Notes under the pieces: model-generated
What the model was told of the DNA's origin: nothing
Seen by the model: only the letters and a program-made list of their open reading frames with translations
Databases searched by the model: none
Translations under genes and position numbers: made by a program
Assembly (NCBI GenBank): GCA_039621445.1
Contig: CP154956.1
Location: forward strand, 20,053,295-20,117,294
Reading direction: 5' to 3'
Origin: Euglena gracilis
Lineage: Eukaryota > Euglenida > Euglenophyceae > Euglenales
DNA: 64,000 bases
Part shown: in pieces, positions 18,842 through 30,618 of the stretch
Layout of the letters: each line of letters begins with the position of its first letter
How positions within the stretch are numbered: the stretch's first letter is position 1

Positions 18842-19162
18842 GTTCATTCAGCATTGCCACCGCTGCAAACCATGACCGTCCGCTGGCGACCCATGGGCAC
18901 ACTCCCGGCCACGCCGCGGCTGAAGAGGTTTCGTCGCCGCCCCCACCCCGCGATGCCCGGCCCGGCATCATTTCCCCCACTGCGTCCACATCCACGACGC
19001 ACAAGCCTCGGCTGGAGGAGGAGACACCTCCCGCCAATGCGGCCCCGGCAGCCCCCCGCCAAACGGGCCCCGCCCCTGCCCAAGCCTCCAGTTTTGTCGC
19101 TCGTCCAAAGCCTGCGGCCACTGTGTCGACTATCAACCCCAACGGCTCGGCGCCTCTGAGCC
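18842..19162 (+). CDS. Gene P exon (Ala/Pro/Thr-rich)
   Basis: Acceptor CATCCAG, donor CC|GTGCGT. The frame SFSIATAANHDRPLATHGHT, AAAEEVSSPPPPRDARPGII, STTHKPRLEEETPPANAAPA and ATVSTINPNGSAPLS is GC-rich at third positions. Phase joins the previous exon (G|GT) and the next (C|GG) without adjustment. Low complexity; no domain. Confidence 0.7.
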
Positions 19163-19588
19163 GTGCGTTTGCTTGCACAGAAACACACCGTCGAGAATAT
19201 TATAAGATTTCAAGAGTCCGATTGTTCATTTGAAGTTGAACCATTTTGGCCTTTTTCTGGGGCATCTTTCAAGATCCCTCACTTTTCGGTCCACTGGGAT
19301 TTTTTTGTCCAGCAGCTGTGCCTTTGGGGGGGGGGCGAACAGTTCAAGCAGAATATCAGACGGTAAACCTCTGACTCCTGGTCATCACCGCCATGGCGTC
19401 CTTGAGAAGCTTCCTTGCCCAGGGATCACCTATAGGAGGGAAGGCTGGTCACCTCCTTGTGGAGCAGACCACTCCTCCCCCTCCCCCCGGGGGGCTGGAC
19501 CGAAAAAGGGGGCCCACTCACACTATTTCCTTTTCTGTTTTTCAGTTTTTTTTTCCCCCGTCATTTTTTTTTGGTCGCATTTTTCGAG

Positions 19589-19811
19589 GGTCCCCCCATG
19601 CGAACGGCAAGCAGTCCAACGCCTCCAATTCGGTGTCGGCGATGGCGGCCGGGGTCAGCGGGACGGCCAGCCCACTGCTGACACGGCGCGTCACTGCGAC
19701 CAAAACCGCCACCACCGCCACGCCGAGCACCCACCGCTCCAGCAGCGTGATCCCCAAGGCCGCCACCAAGTACACGCACACGTCCACCAGCACCCCTGGC
19801 CAGGGAGGGCT
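19589..19811 (+). CDS. Gene P exon (Ser/Thr/Ala-rich)
   Basis: Starts after TTCGAG, in phase with the exon at 18842–19162 (C|GG gives Arg). The frame SPHANGKQSNASNSVSAMAA, LLTRRVTATKTATTATPSTH and RSSSVIPKAATKYTHTSTST is strongly biased to C/G at third positions. The 3' border is uncertain (CT|GTGTCC proposed). The sequence after it, TACAATCACTCGGTCACTGG, is a dispersed repeat also at 61975. Confidence 0.65.
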
Positions 19812-20680
19812 GTGTCCCCCGCATACAATCACTCGGTCACTGGCCGACCTCCTGGGGTGGGCAGGGTATTAAGTGAGCGTTGGTTTTGTACAGGGGAAGG
19901 GGAGGGGGGTCCAATCACCCCCCCATAGGGGACCCATAGAACCAAAAAAATTTCTTCCCTGGCGCTTCACACCAGCAGACTTGTGCTTTTATCATCTGTT
20001 TTTTTTGTCAATTTGGAGAAAAATCATCTGAAAAAGCAATTTTGGGCAATTATTGAAGCCCCCAAATTTCCCGGTGCAAAGCGCTGGAAATTTTCTTTTT
20101 ACCCAGGGGGGGTTCGGGACCACCCCCCCACCCCCCATTTGGTATCCTGGGGGTGGGCAACTTGTTTTTTTTTATAGTAACTAAATGGTTTTGGGCCCGG
20201 ATCCCCCCAGGGGGGGGGGATCGGCAAACAGCCACAAAGGTGACCTGGTGCCGAAGGATCTGGATTTTTTTTGGCCTTCGTGTTTGTGGTCGAATTTCCC
20301 TTGGATTCTGGAGTGGCCGACCCCCCCCCCCCAGGGGGGTAGTGACTAATTGGTTTTCCGAAAGAAAAGTGAGTGACTGGTTTTTTGGAAGTGTGGAAGT
20401 GAGCCCCCTTCCCCCCAGGAGTCGGTCAAAAAATTGAGACTTGGTCGGACCGCATGAGACTTGGTCGGACTCCTCTTTGGGACCTCGGAGGCAGAGGGGG
20501 TGGGTCCCAAGCTTTTGGCCAATTTTGGCCAAAAAATGGCCTTGAAAGGCCAAAAAGTGACTGGTTTTCCTGAGTGGCCGACCCCCCGGGGGCGGGGGTC
20601 GCTAAGCAATGGTATGCTCCTGGGACACTTGAAGACGCCGGAGATGGGCAATTTCCTCAAACTTTTTGTGGGCTTGGGAG
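19812..20680. other. Intronic stretch with dispersed repeats, no supported exon
   Basis: Contains GTATTAAGTGAGCGTTGGTT (also at 43740), GTGACTGG phrases, and C/G runs with GGGTCGCTAAGCAATGGTATG (also at 36404). 20630–20680 could encode KTPEMGNFLKLFVGLG and, if the following element is removed, continue on its right side, but that frame soon stops. Confidence 0.4.
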
Positions 20681-20962
20681 CAGGGGGTTTTTTTTAGTCG
20701 GGGACCCCTGGGGGACCCAGGGTGGGTGGGTTGGCCGAGCCCCCCCGTCCCCCTCCGGAGGGGGTCCCCTGGAGGGGGGGTGGGAGATACTTTTCGGCGC
20801 TGAAGGCGCTGAAATTTTTTGAAAAAGGTGCTATTTTTGGTATTTTTCGCGATTTTTGGCCTTTTTCAGGGAATACTGGGTGGGACCCCCGGGGCGGGTC
20901 CCCCCAGAGGGTGGGTGGGTGTGGGGGGACCCCCCCACCCCATTCTTAAAAAAAAAACCCTG
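20681..20962. mobile_element. hAT-like MITE (CAGGGGG...CCCTG) with near-perfect duplication
   Basis: Starts CAGGGGGTTTTTTTTAG and ends TTCTTAAAAAAAAAACCCTG, flanked by CTTGGGAG and CTTGGGAT (7 of 8). Carries the hairpin GGCGCTGAAGGCGCTGAAA and GGGTGGGTGGG blocks like 8313–8621 and 47465–47747. It lies in a gene P intron or at an exon edge. Confidence 0.8.
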
Positions 20963-21027
20963 CTTGGGATGTGGGGGGCCATGCCTCGGGGATGGGCCGA
21001 CATTTTGTTGTGTTTTGGCTCCCAAAG

Positions 21028-21173
21028 CTGCCGCCGGAGGGGACCCCCTTGGCCCTTGCTTCCAAAAAACTGCCAATCCGAGACCTGACATCTGACATTG
21101 CTGCCACAACAAGCACAATGGCTCCGCCAACACCAATGCTCCAACCTGAGGGAGCAGGAAAGAAGCAAACAAG
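21028..21173 (+). CDS. Gene P exon
   Basis: After acceptor CTCCCAAAG, the frame LPPEGTPLALASKKLPIRDL, TSDIAATTSTMAPPTPMLQP and EGAGKKQTR resembles the neighbouring exons in composition. The downstream border is uncertain (GCATGT after AGG). Phase with the previous exon does not fit, so at least one border is wrong or an exon is missing. Confidence 0.5.
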
Positions 21174-21514
21174 GGCATGTCTGTGGCCATCACAAGTTTT
21201 CAGAAGACTTGCAGAGGGATACCCCCCTGAAGACCAAAGGGATTTGCACACTCAAGGAATACGTACACAAAAGATTCTTTTTATTTTAGGGCCCTGCGAA
21301 CAGCCAACAAATGGGCATCGGCAACAAATGGGCTAGCCATTATTTTTGAGAACTTTTTTGAGAAATACGGGGTTTTGACCCCCCCAAACTCCAAAACGGC
21401 CAGGTCAGAGCAGGCCCAAATGGGCCGTATCAGGGCCAGACGCGCAGCTGGCCCTGGCGGGAAGCTTACAGACGGATAGATAGAGGGTGACGGTCCCGGG
21501 GACTTTATTTTTTT

Positions 21515-21770
21515 TAGATCTCCAGTGGTTTCCTTGGCTTCCACCCGTTCCTGGCCCCACTGCCCCGCGGCGGGGGGAGCTGCCGATGCGGAGCCCGAAG
21601 GCCGCGACGACGTACGCCGGCGGCCCGCCCCCCTCCGCCGCGGAGAAGCCCTCCCCACCCCTCTCCGCCGCCGCCGCGGCGACCAGCCCCACCGGAGCCA
21701 GCATCCGCCCTCTTGCCAAGCCGGCGGGCAAGTTGGCTGCCACCCAGGCTGCGGCGGCCCCCCTTTCTGG
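21515..21770 (+). CDS. Gene P exon (Ala/Pro/Ser-rich)
   Basis: High-GC frame following GATCTCCAG: RGELPMRSPKAATTYAGGPP, SAAEKPSPPLSAAAAATSPT and ASIRPLAKPAGKLAATQAAA. It ends in C runs without a clear donor. The sequence after it (AGGGCTGCATGGGAATCCCTG, 21889–21910) is a dispersed repeat also near 42920 and 43609. Confidence 0.55.
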
Positions 21771-22472
21771 ATGGAGTCCCCCCCCCTCCATCCTGTGCCT
21801 TGTCGGTATTTCTTGGGGGTGGGGCCCCCCTCCTTCACCGGGGGGGGGGCACACCTTCCCTGCCCTTGACGGTCAAGTTCAAAGGCAGGGCTGCATGGGA
21901 ATCCCTGTAACCTTGTTGGGTGGGGGGTGGGGGGGTCTGGCCCCCCCCCCAACGAGGCCTTCCTGCGTTTCCGGGGTGCTGGTCAGAATTTTCCTTGCGC
22001 GGTGCTGGGGTACCTGGGACTGCCCCCCAAAAGTCAACCTTTCCCTTGAGCATTTTGTTCCGAGAATGTTTTGTATTTTTGGCATTTTTTTGCACAACAG
22101 GTTCCCAATACTTTTTGGGCGCAAAGATGACCAAAAGCGGTCGATTTTGGGAGACAAGTTTAGGCCAATTTTCGGCCAAAATTTTTTTCCGGGCAATGTT
22201 GCTTGCCTCAAAGGGTCTACCCCCCCCCCTGTCCGACACCGGCCTTGTCCAACGACTACCCCCACCCCCGGTCAGCGATCTTTATCCAGGTGATCTTTTT
22301 TTTCCAGACATTGGCGTTTTGACCCCGGGGTCTTGTCTAACGACCACCCCCCGATCAGTAGCGATATTTAACGGTCGTTGGACAAGGGGAGGGGGAGGTA
22401 AGAGGACCTGACAGCCGCGGTGGCAGCGAACCACCAACGTGGCACAGCGGGGGGGGGGAGTTTGCTGGGCAG

Positions 22473-24518
22473 CTCGTCGAGGCCTGCCCCCGCGCTCGCC
22501 AAGAAAACCGGCCAGCCGTCCCCGCGCCGCATCAGCCTGGGCGGGGGGACAACAAGGCTTCTTTGTTAGGAGTTAACTCCCTCCCCTCCCCAGGGATGCT
22601 GTGGGCATGCAGGGGGTAGGACCAGGGCTCCCTGTTCGCCCCCCCCCTAATGGGGCATTTTCAACCCCTGGGGGGAGGTCGGGCTTTGGGGTGGATAGTG
22701 TTATGGCACCACCCCTGGTGCCAAGGTGCCGAGGACCCAAAAATGGTTATTTTGACGGGACAATTGGCTTGGTCGGCAGGCAACAGGGCCCAAGACCGAC
22801 CGCCGGGGGGGGGGGGGGTGCCTGCTGTGGTCAGGTCCCCATAGCACAACAAGCCACCCCCCCCCCCCTGGGTTTGGGATAAAGAAGCCTGGGTACGACC
22901 CGCGCCTTCTCCAGGGAGCCAGCGCCGGACATCTCCCCGCGGCTGCACGTCCTCCAGCGCAGGTTTCTCCCTCTGTTTCCACAGCCAGGGTTTTTTTGGA
23001 CCCATGTTTTAGAGAAGCCAGCGCCACCCGTCATTTCGCCAACGGGAAGGCGGCGGCAGCAGGCTTGTGCTTAGTCGGGTGCCAACCCCACGGGGGGGGG
23101 TGCTAGGGGCAGGCACCCTATTGCACCCATCCGACCCGGGGGGGGGGGGTAGGTTTTTGGGGGTGCCTGCCCATACCAGGCACCCCCTCTGACCCCGGAA
23201 AAGGCCATTTTCAATGAAAACTTTTTGGGTCCACCCACGGACCCCCCTCCCCCCCGGGGTCTGGACCCCCTCTTGCACCCACCCACCCCCCTCCCCCCCG
23301 GTCGGTTAGCACAAGCATGGGTGGCAGCTCCACCCTTCGCCCGCCTCAGGTCGTCGTCCCCCGGGTGCTCGCCCCCGAGCTCCATCGACCCCACCTCCCT
23401 CGGCGTCCGGGCCGGGTACCAGCCCAAGGCGGAGGCCCACGCGCCTGTGCCCAATGGCCTGGCCAACGGGCGAAGTCCCCCGGCTGCCTCCGTCCCCGCT
23501 GTGGTCGCCCACGGCCCTGTTGCCAACGTGTGGGGTTTGCCGTTTACGGCGGCAGCTTGCAGGCTTGTCCGGGGGGTCCGGACCACCCCCCCCCCCCCAC
23601 CTGCCAGGGGGGTCCGGACCGACCCTGGGGGTGTACCCGGGACCCCCCCAAAAGGGTCATTTTTTTCCTCCGAAATTTTTTTTGCTTTTTTGGCAAATTT
23701 TTGCCCAAAAAGTGCCCAAAATGGCACTTTTGGTCGTTTTGGGGGTCAAAAATTTTCGGTCACCCGGACCGTGCCACTGTTTAGGTGGGGGGTGTCCCCC
23801 CCACCCCCCCCCCCTCCTGGCCCGCAGGGGGGGTCCGGACCACCCCCCCACCTGTCCTTATATCAAACCCTGGCAGGCACCCTTTAGCACCCACCCACCC
23901 CCCTCCCCCCCGGTTGGTAAGCACAAGCATGGTGGCTTGCCTCTCCAGACTGCCGGCGCATCCACAACAAGGGCGTGGCCCTGGTGGGGCAGCAAAGCCA
24001 CTGCAGAAGTCCGGACGCAGCTTGTTTTTTGAGCGGGCCATGTGCATCATGGAGAACTTCAAGGTGTGCACCGCCCAAATGGGTCCCCCATGCCCACCAC
24101 AACAACACAACAATGCAACAATACGCAACAATTGGTGCAACGGTCGAGATGCACGTTTGCTTGTGTACCAATATGAGTGTATAGCACAATGTGTGTACCA
24201 TTACGCTATTTATGCCAGTTAGCCCCCCCCCCTATGTCCAACGACCTCCCTATGTCCAACGACCACCCCCCGGTCAGAGGACACCCTTTTGGAGGTTTGA
24301 TGTTTTTTTTTCAGGTGTGTGAAAACCGGAGGTTTGCCAGCCCTGAAAGGCTTTTCTTCCGCCCTTGTCCTCCACCCAGCAGCCCATCGTCCATTAAAAT
24401 GTTCCCTCTGGGGAGTTTTGTGCATTACGAGCGCTCCACCGGGGAGATAGTGCTTGTTGTTGAAGGAGCTTCACCACACTCCCAACATTCCACCCTGACA
24501 TTTTCGGGTGTTTGCTAG
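22473..24518 (+). CDS. Gene P, 3' exons (copy 2)
   Basis: Segments 22473–22550, 22897–22962, 23013–24063 (interrupted by two elements) and 24315–24518 correspond to 557–2607. The frame is the same after the elements at 23060–23319 and 23560–23931 are removed, and it lacks the 18-bp duplication of copy 1. Here the 5' exons (14158–21770) are present on the same strand, so this copy can represent the whole gene as far as the window shows. Absence of stop codons in both copies argues that the elements are spliced out. Confidence 0.6.
22553..22891. mobile_element. CAGG-type element in gene P, copy 2
   Basis: Equivalent of 637–956: left CAAGGCTTCTTTG, right AAAGAAGCCTG. Interior differs from copy 1 mainly in C/G run lengths. 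Confidence 0.5.
23060..23319. mobile_element. MITE-like element in gene P exon, copy 2
   Basis: Equivalent of 1126–1387, with flanks GGCGGCAG and GGTGGCAG preserved. Confidence 0.8.
23560..23931. mobile_element. Second MITE-like element in gene P exon, copy 2
   Basis: Equivalent of 1628–2005, with flanks GCAGCTTG and GTGGCTTG. The 13-bp hairpin found in copy 1 is missing here at a clean junction (TCCTCC|GAAATT). Confidence 0.75.
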
Positions 24519-26845
24519 GTTGTATGATGGAGTGAAGATGGTTGATGGAATGTGGGGATTGTCGACTGGGTATCTTTGTTTTTTTTGTGAAATCCCGCGG
24601 CGTGAAGGTACGTTTTGGGTGCTATTTGAGGAAATATTTGTTGACAGGGCTGGAAATGGAGGCGCGAAGCGCCGGAAGGAAAATTTTGACCTGTTTGGGG
24701 GGGGGTTTCAGCAAACTTTTTTTTCCCGACCCTGTGTCCAACGACCACCCCCCCGGTCAGAGGACACCTTTTTGGTCACTACCCTATGTCCAACGACCGC
24801 CCCCCCCCCCCCCGGTCAGAGGACAGAGGTTACCGGTCGTTGGACATAGGGGGGGGAGGGTACGAGTGTACCAATGGCACATTCCCAGAATATTTCTGTC
24901 TCGGACATGGTGGAGGCGGTTGGGTGGCTGCAGTATTATTTTAAAGGCAAAATTTTTTCAATAATTTCAGGTATTTTAGGGCATTTTTTTTTAACCCTTT
25001 TTAATGCATTTTAAGGCCTTTTAAGGCGCTATTTTCCACAGCGATCCAAGGGCTTTCTGGGCATCGAACCAGGCCCAAAATAATAAAAAGTCAGAAACAC
25101 GTTTTTTTTCTTCGAGTTTTGCTGGATAGACAACGTTTCCAGTGATGCCAGAAAGCATTTTCCTGGAGTTTGTTTTTTGGGGGGGGAATGCATTTCCTTT
25201 TTTTGATTGGTCAGAGAAAATTCTGCCGGTCCAAGGTGTTTTAAGGCATTTTGAGACATTTTTAAGGCATTTTGGCAAAGATTTTTTAAGGTGCATTTTA
25301 AGGTTTTTTGAGGGTTTTTGAGGTTCCTCAAAAAATAACACTGCCTGGGTGGCTGTACTCAACGGCTTTCAGGGATTGGTGCTCGTCCTGACCTGAACAG
25401 ATAACAAAGGATGATAAGTATGGATAATTACGGATATGCCAAAAATTTCAAGTACGGATCGCGGATATCCACAAACAACAAAGGAATGGCCAATTTTTTT
25501 TGAACAAGTGAGAATGAGCAGTAATATGAAGTTCAGAGATTTTTCTTAGCTTGGCTGGATTCACACTTAAGCTTTTTTATGTTGATTTGCACATTTGCGC
25601 AAATCCACAAAATTTTTTACGTCGGCTGTATGGCCCCGGGGGGGGGGGTTGAAAACATGGTGACAAGATAGTGCAAAAAATGAGCAACACTCTGTTTTTG
25701 CTGTATGACCTTTGGGACTTTGGCGAAATATAGTGTTTTTGGGGGGGTGCGGAAATGGGCTTTGTACGTCGAAACCCCCGGGACCTTCCCCCCCGGAAGC
25801 AAAAAAAACACAAAAAAGCGGCAGAGGAATGGGACCTTTACTGCCCTGTTGCTCTTTTCGGCTGTGTCCCCGGTTGCCCTCAAAGTGCTGGCGGTGTGCG
25901 TCCTGGGTGTTTGCTAGACATGTTTGTTAAAGCACGGGGAGGAAGAGCCGGGGTGTGTGGATGTGGTGTGACCAAGCCGGCGAGAAGGATGCAGGGGACG
26001 GAAGGACAGTGCGGGGTGTTTGGCAAATGATGCACAGAGGGGAAGAAACAAGGTCTGCAGGGAATGAAGGGGACGGGTGTCTCCCACCCAACTTTTACCC
26101 GGGATCCGCACAACCAGTTCTGTGGCAAAGAACCCAGCGAAAGAAGCCCAACCCTTGAAGGACAAAAGTGTGTTTATTTGCGCAAATGTGCGCACCAACA
26201 TAATTATGTTGGTGCGCGCATTCGCACAAATAACCATAGTTTTGTCATTCAAGAATCGCGCTTTAGCACCCATGAACGGACGCCGTCGATAAACGAGGGG
26301 CCGTGACGGCGCGGTCTAGCCCACTGTCCAGAAACATATTTTGGTGGATTTGTCACAGCGTTTGTCGACGACGCAAGAATGCGCGCACAAACAAAATTAT
26401 GTTTGTGCAAACAAACATAATTCGGGTTGGTGGGCGCAAATGCGCAAAGAAACGTAAAGAAGAAGGGTGTGGCAGAAACACAACCGTCAAACACAGGCAG
26501 CAGATGTGGTTCATTTGCACACTTGCGCACATCCCGTTGTTTGTGGGTGCAAATGTGCAAATGAACAGCACGAAAAAAATTGTGCAATTTACATCTGGTT
26601 CATTTGCGCATTTGCGCCCACAAACAACGTGATGTGCGCAAATGCGCAAATGAAGCACCAAAGGAGGAGTAAAAAGCGGTTTCATTTTGGCAGCTACCTT
26701 TAGTGGCTTCTGAATGGGTTCAACCCAAATGACCACACCGTCTCCTCCGGCACCTGGTATTAAGGTGCCGTTTCTGGTCAATTGACAGGACCCACAAAAG
26801 ATGGAGACAGAGGATCTCAAGGTGGGTGCGCAGCTACCCGATGAC

Positions 26846-27476
26846 GATACACGTCCACCGGCACCGATTTTGGGATCCCAAGCAGGGAATTTCTTAAGCT
26901 GGAGGGTACCCTACCCCCCGGGCGGGGTCCAGCCAGCCAGCAGCTCAAATCCAGCCAGCAGCCCAAATTCGGGCTGGGCCCCCCCGGGGTCGACTGAAAT
27001 AAAGTCGGGTCCAGCCGGCCGAAGGCCGGGCCAGCCGGCCGCAGGCTGGCCAGCCAACTGGGCTGCCCAGCTCACCTATCCCTGCATTTTTTCCCCTCAC
27101 CACAGCTTCCTCCATCACAGCCCCCCAGCCTTGATCTAGCTCCATCCACCAAAATGTCGAAAATGACAAAAATGTGTTAGAAAATTTTGGTTTTCACCGA
27201 CCCAGCCCAGCCCAGCCCCCTCCAGCCCCCGGGGGGGGGTCCAGCCAGCAGCTCGTTTCCAGCCAGCAACCTTTTTGCCAGCCGGAGGCTGGACCCCCCC
27301 CGGGGGGGGGGGGGTCCTTAAGAAATTCCCTGATCCCAAGGGCCCTGCCACTGGTCTGCGGCCTGGGCTCCGCTGCTGCAGCCCCATCAGCTGTTGATCC
27401 AGCAGCACCCACCAGTCCGGCATCCACCTCCCCGGTGCAACAACACCCACCGAAGCGGCCACGTTATTCCCCGCTT
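26846..27476 (+). CDS. Candidate exon of gene 2 split by an element (copy 2)
   Basis: Same frame as 4832–5474. The element 26883–27332 interrupts it. The right part reads RALPLVCGLGSAAAAPSAVD to PPKRPRYSPLP, with one residue fewer than copy 1 because of an in-frame 3-base deletion. Confidence 0.4.
26883..27332. mobile_element. hAT-like MITE with ATCCCAAG duplication, copy 2
   Basis: Ends CAGGGAATTTCTTAAG and CTTAAGAAATTCCCTG; flanks ATCCCAAG on both sides. Shorter than copy 1 only in C/G runs. Confidence 0.85.
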
Positions 27477-29194
27477 CCCCGTAACGGGCGTGAAACTGGG
27501 GGGACGGCCTGGTGCCAGTTCATGGCAACCGGCAGCCGGAGAAAGGCAGCCCTCAAACACCGTTATTTTGGGTGCAAGGAAGTGGTGAACCTTTACCACT
27601 CGATTGGTTGCATCAAAGCGGTGGGACTCACTTCCCTCAAATTGTGCACAAAAACTGGTGTGTTTTACGTTTTTCAAGGGAAAAATGGTGCAAGAAAACG
27701 GACTCCGGCCCGACACATCCCGGGTATTTCAGGTGCCAAATTTTGTTTTCTTGTAACGCAGCACTGCTGCAGAAAAAGGGTCCAACAGTCACAGGTCCTT
27801 GCACGTCATCAATTCATTATGCTTATCTGCCAAACGGATGAGGCCAAAACAGCAGGCCGTGTGGGCCGGGGAACAGCAGTATAAATGTACACACACAAGG
27901 CAGGCAAATTTTGGCCACCCATATGCCGCGTTCAACTGAACATTACACATTACCTCTCACCACAAATTTCATCACCGTGTAATTGTGGTGCAAACCAATG
28001 GTTGGTGTGTGGAACAGCGTTCACCAGCCGTCATCGACGAGGAGATGGTATCACACAACTGATGTGTGTTGGTGCGCGCATTTGCGCGCACCAACACATT
28101 TTTGTTTGTGTGCGCTAAGGCTCCTATTTTTACACACTATTTTGAAGCGATTGATTAAATGTTGGCGCGCGCATTTGCGCAAATGCGCAAACAAACATAA
28201 TTGTGTTTATTTGCGCAAATGCGCACCAACACGTCCATCACGTTCAAAAACCTCGTAGAATCATGGTCATCATCAGTGTGCTTTAATATAAACATGTTGT
28301 TCGTTGCCTCCCGTTGCACACACCATCCTCATACCAGTTTCCCCAAGATGTTGGTTTGCCCATTTGCGCGCACCAACACATTTCTTTGTGCGCGCGTTTG
28401 CGCCCACAAACATGCATTTTTACTTTTTATGTTTTGTGTTTATTTGCGCAATTGCGCCCATAAACATAAATTTGTTTATTTGCGCAAATGCGCCCACAAA
28501 CAGACATCAGTTGTGTGTGGTTGGCTGACATAGTCTGTGGTGTGTGATGTAAGAAGGTTCCTTGTTTCCTTACGGGCAGCTGCAGTATTCAAGCCACTTC
28601 AGGCACCACGTCAGCACCAGTACCATTTGTCGTAACAGCCGGTGTGTGCTTCTCACCTGTTTGACATACACGGGCACCAGTCTCATCCTCCGCCCTCTTC
28701 GCGTCACTCGGTAATCAACTCGCGTACCAAACTACCGGGAGTTACATCCCTCCAATACAGGGGTGTAATAGTTCATAAGCTGTCTTCCGTGTGTCAGGCA
28801 GGGTACAGGGCTCCAGAATTTTCGTAAAATTTGCACATTTGCGCTAATGTGCCCATTTCAAAGAAAAAACTCTTAAGTGCGAATCTGGCCGCCTAAGTTT
28901 TGGCCAGAAGTGGCCAAAAATAGCAAAAAGGGTGAAAAGTGGTCCGAAATGGCAAAAAGGAGGAAAAACTGGCCAAAAAATGACGCCTGCATCGTTCCGC
29001 ATCGCCCTCCATCGTCGAAGGTGCTTTACATCGAGCCCAGAAAGGCCCATGTGTTTCTGTGGCTGCAGGAGGCCTGCTTTTTGCTTCTGACTTCCTTTTA
29101 AGCACTTTTGGCCATCTAGGCCATTTTGGGGGGGCTTTTTGGGGGCCATTTGGCAACCGGCAACCCTTGGCCCTCTGACTGAGCTCCAGGATCC

Positions 29195-29294
29195 CCTGAG
29201 TGCCAATTGTGGGAGGGAGGGGGAGGCAGGCCAAAAATAAAAAAAAAATTTTTTTTGGCCTGCCTCCCCCTCCCTCCCACAATTGGCCCTCAGG
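29195..29294. repeat. Fold-back palindrome, copy 2
   Basis: Counterpart of 7190–7272 with an expanded A/T spacer between the arms. Confidence 0.85.
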
Positions 29295-29496
29295 CTTTTA
29301 GCACCCGAAAATTTTTTTCAATCTGGACCCCGAGAGCCAATAACAGGGAGGGGGCATCCAAAACTGTAGGCAAAAAAGCCTGCGCTCCAGGAATGGCTGC
29401 AACCAACAGAAAAATGAAATTTTATCGCAATATTTTTTTTCCCTCAAAAACACCTAAAATTAGGAAATTGTCGCAGAAAATGACAATTCTATACCT

Positions 29497-29686
29497 GTCC
29501 TTAACCAAAACCGCATCCCAAACCCAAACCCTGACTGTGTCCCAGTTCTATTGTGAACCTAGCGTCTCAAATGCCGGTTTCAGGGATACGGTTAGGGTTG
29601 AGGTTAGGGTCAGGGTTAGGGATAGGGTTCGGGTTTGGGATGGGGATACGGTTTGGGTTAGGGTTCAGGGTTGGGGTTAGGGAGTT
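29497..29686. repeat. Telomere-like inverted repeat, copy 2
   Basis: Counterpart of 7472–7652. The left arm has decayed (CTTAACCAAAACCGC instead of CCCTAACCCTAACCGC) while the right arm keeps GGTTAGGGTT units. Confidence 0.65.
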
Positions 29687-29776
29687 AGGCGTTCCCCCCA
29701 CGGGTTTTAGGAACGCTGCTGTTAGAAAGGGTGGGGAACACCGGCCCCGGGCGGAATATTGGCCATGCTACTTCTG

Positions 29777-29975
29777 GAGGTCGGGCCGACCATGGTGTTA
29801 TCGACCTCTGGAGGTCGGGCCGGCCTAGGTCGGCCCGACCTCCACTGTGCCGCATTACCCCCCTTTTTTTTGAAATTTAAGCCCCCCCCCCCCCCAGGTC
29901 GGGCCGACCTAGGTCGGCCCGCCCTCCACTGTGCCGCATTACCCCCCCCCCCTTTTTGAAATTTAAGCCCCCCCC
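29777..29975. repeat. GGTCGGGCCGACC palindrome array, copy 2
   Basis: Counterpart of 7747–7978 with one palindrome core fewer. The two CCACTGTGCCGCATTACCC units are retained. Confidence 0.8.
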
Positions 29976-30311
29976 CGACCAAATTCCTCTCAATTGTTGT
30001 TTGGGGGATTAAACCATTTTGGAGTAAAAATAAGCGAAAATTTCAGTATCTTCCATTTTAATATCTTCCAAAATGGTGGCCAAACGAAATTACTGGGTAA
30101 CCAAAATTAGGCCCAAGGGACCCTCCATCACCCCGTGTAGACCTCCAGGCCCCCCCCCCCTTGCCTAACGACCACCCCTCTGGTCGGAGACGAACATTGG
30201 TTGTTTCACCCTCCGTCAGAGCCAAACACTAGTGGTCATTGGGCGGGGGGGGGAGGTAAAGGGGGAGGGTTAGGACAACTCCAGATAAGGATTTGACCCC
30301 TAACCACAGAC

Positions 30312-30612
30312 CAGGGTTTTTTTTAGTCGTGGACCCCTGGGGGGAGGGGGGGTTGGTGGGTAGGTGGGTGGGTCCGTCCGAGCCTCCCCCCCCCCTGGTG
30401 GGGGGTCCCCCCAGGGGGACCCCCCCCCTGGTGGGGGGTCCCCCCAGGGGGAGCGGGATATATTTTTCGGTGCCGCAGGCGCCGAAATTTTTTGAAAAGG
30501 TGCTATTTTTTTTTGGAATTTTCGCGATTTTTGAGTGGACCCCCCGGGAGGCCCCCCAGAGGGTGGGTGGGTGGGTGGGGCGCCCCTTCCCCCCCTCTTC
30601 AAAAAATCCCTG
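30312..30612. mobile_element. hAT-like MITE at gene 2 splice site, copy 2
   Basis: Counterpart of 8313–8621, with flanks CCACAGAC and CTACAGAC. Confidence 0.8.
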
Positions 30613-30618
30613 CTACAG

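Larger units (their letters stand above)
25545..28897. mobile_element. Large inverted-repeat element A (copy 2)
   Basis: The left end starts CTTAGCTTGG and ends CACACTTAAGC (25545–25572). The right end, 28872–28897, is CTTAAGTGCGAATCTGG then CCGCCTAAG. The ends match as inverted repeats over about 25 bases with few mismatches. Hairpin clusters lie at 26170–26660 and 28069–28505. Better preserved than copy 1. Confidence 0.7.
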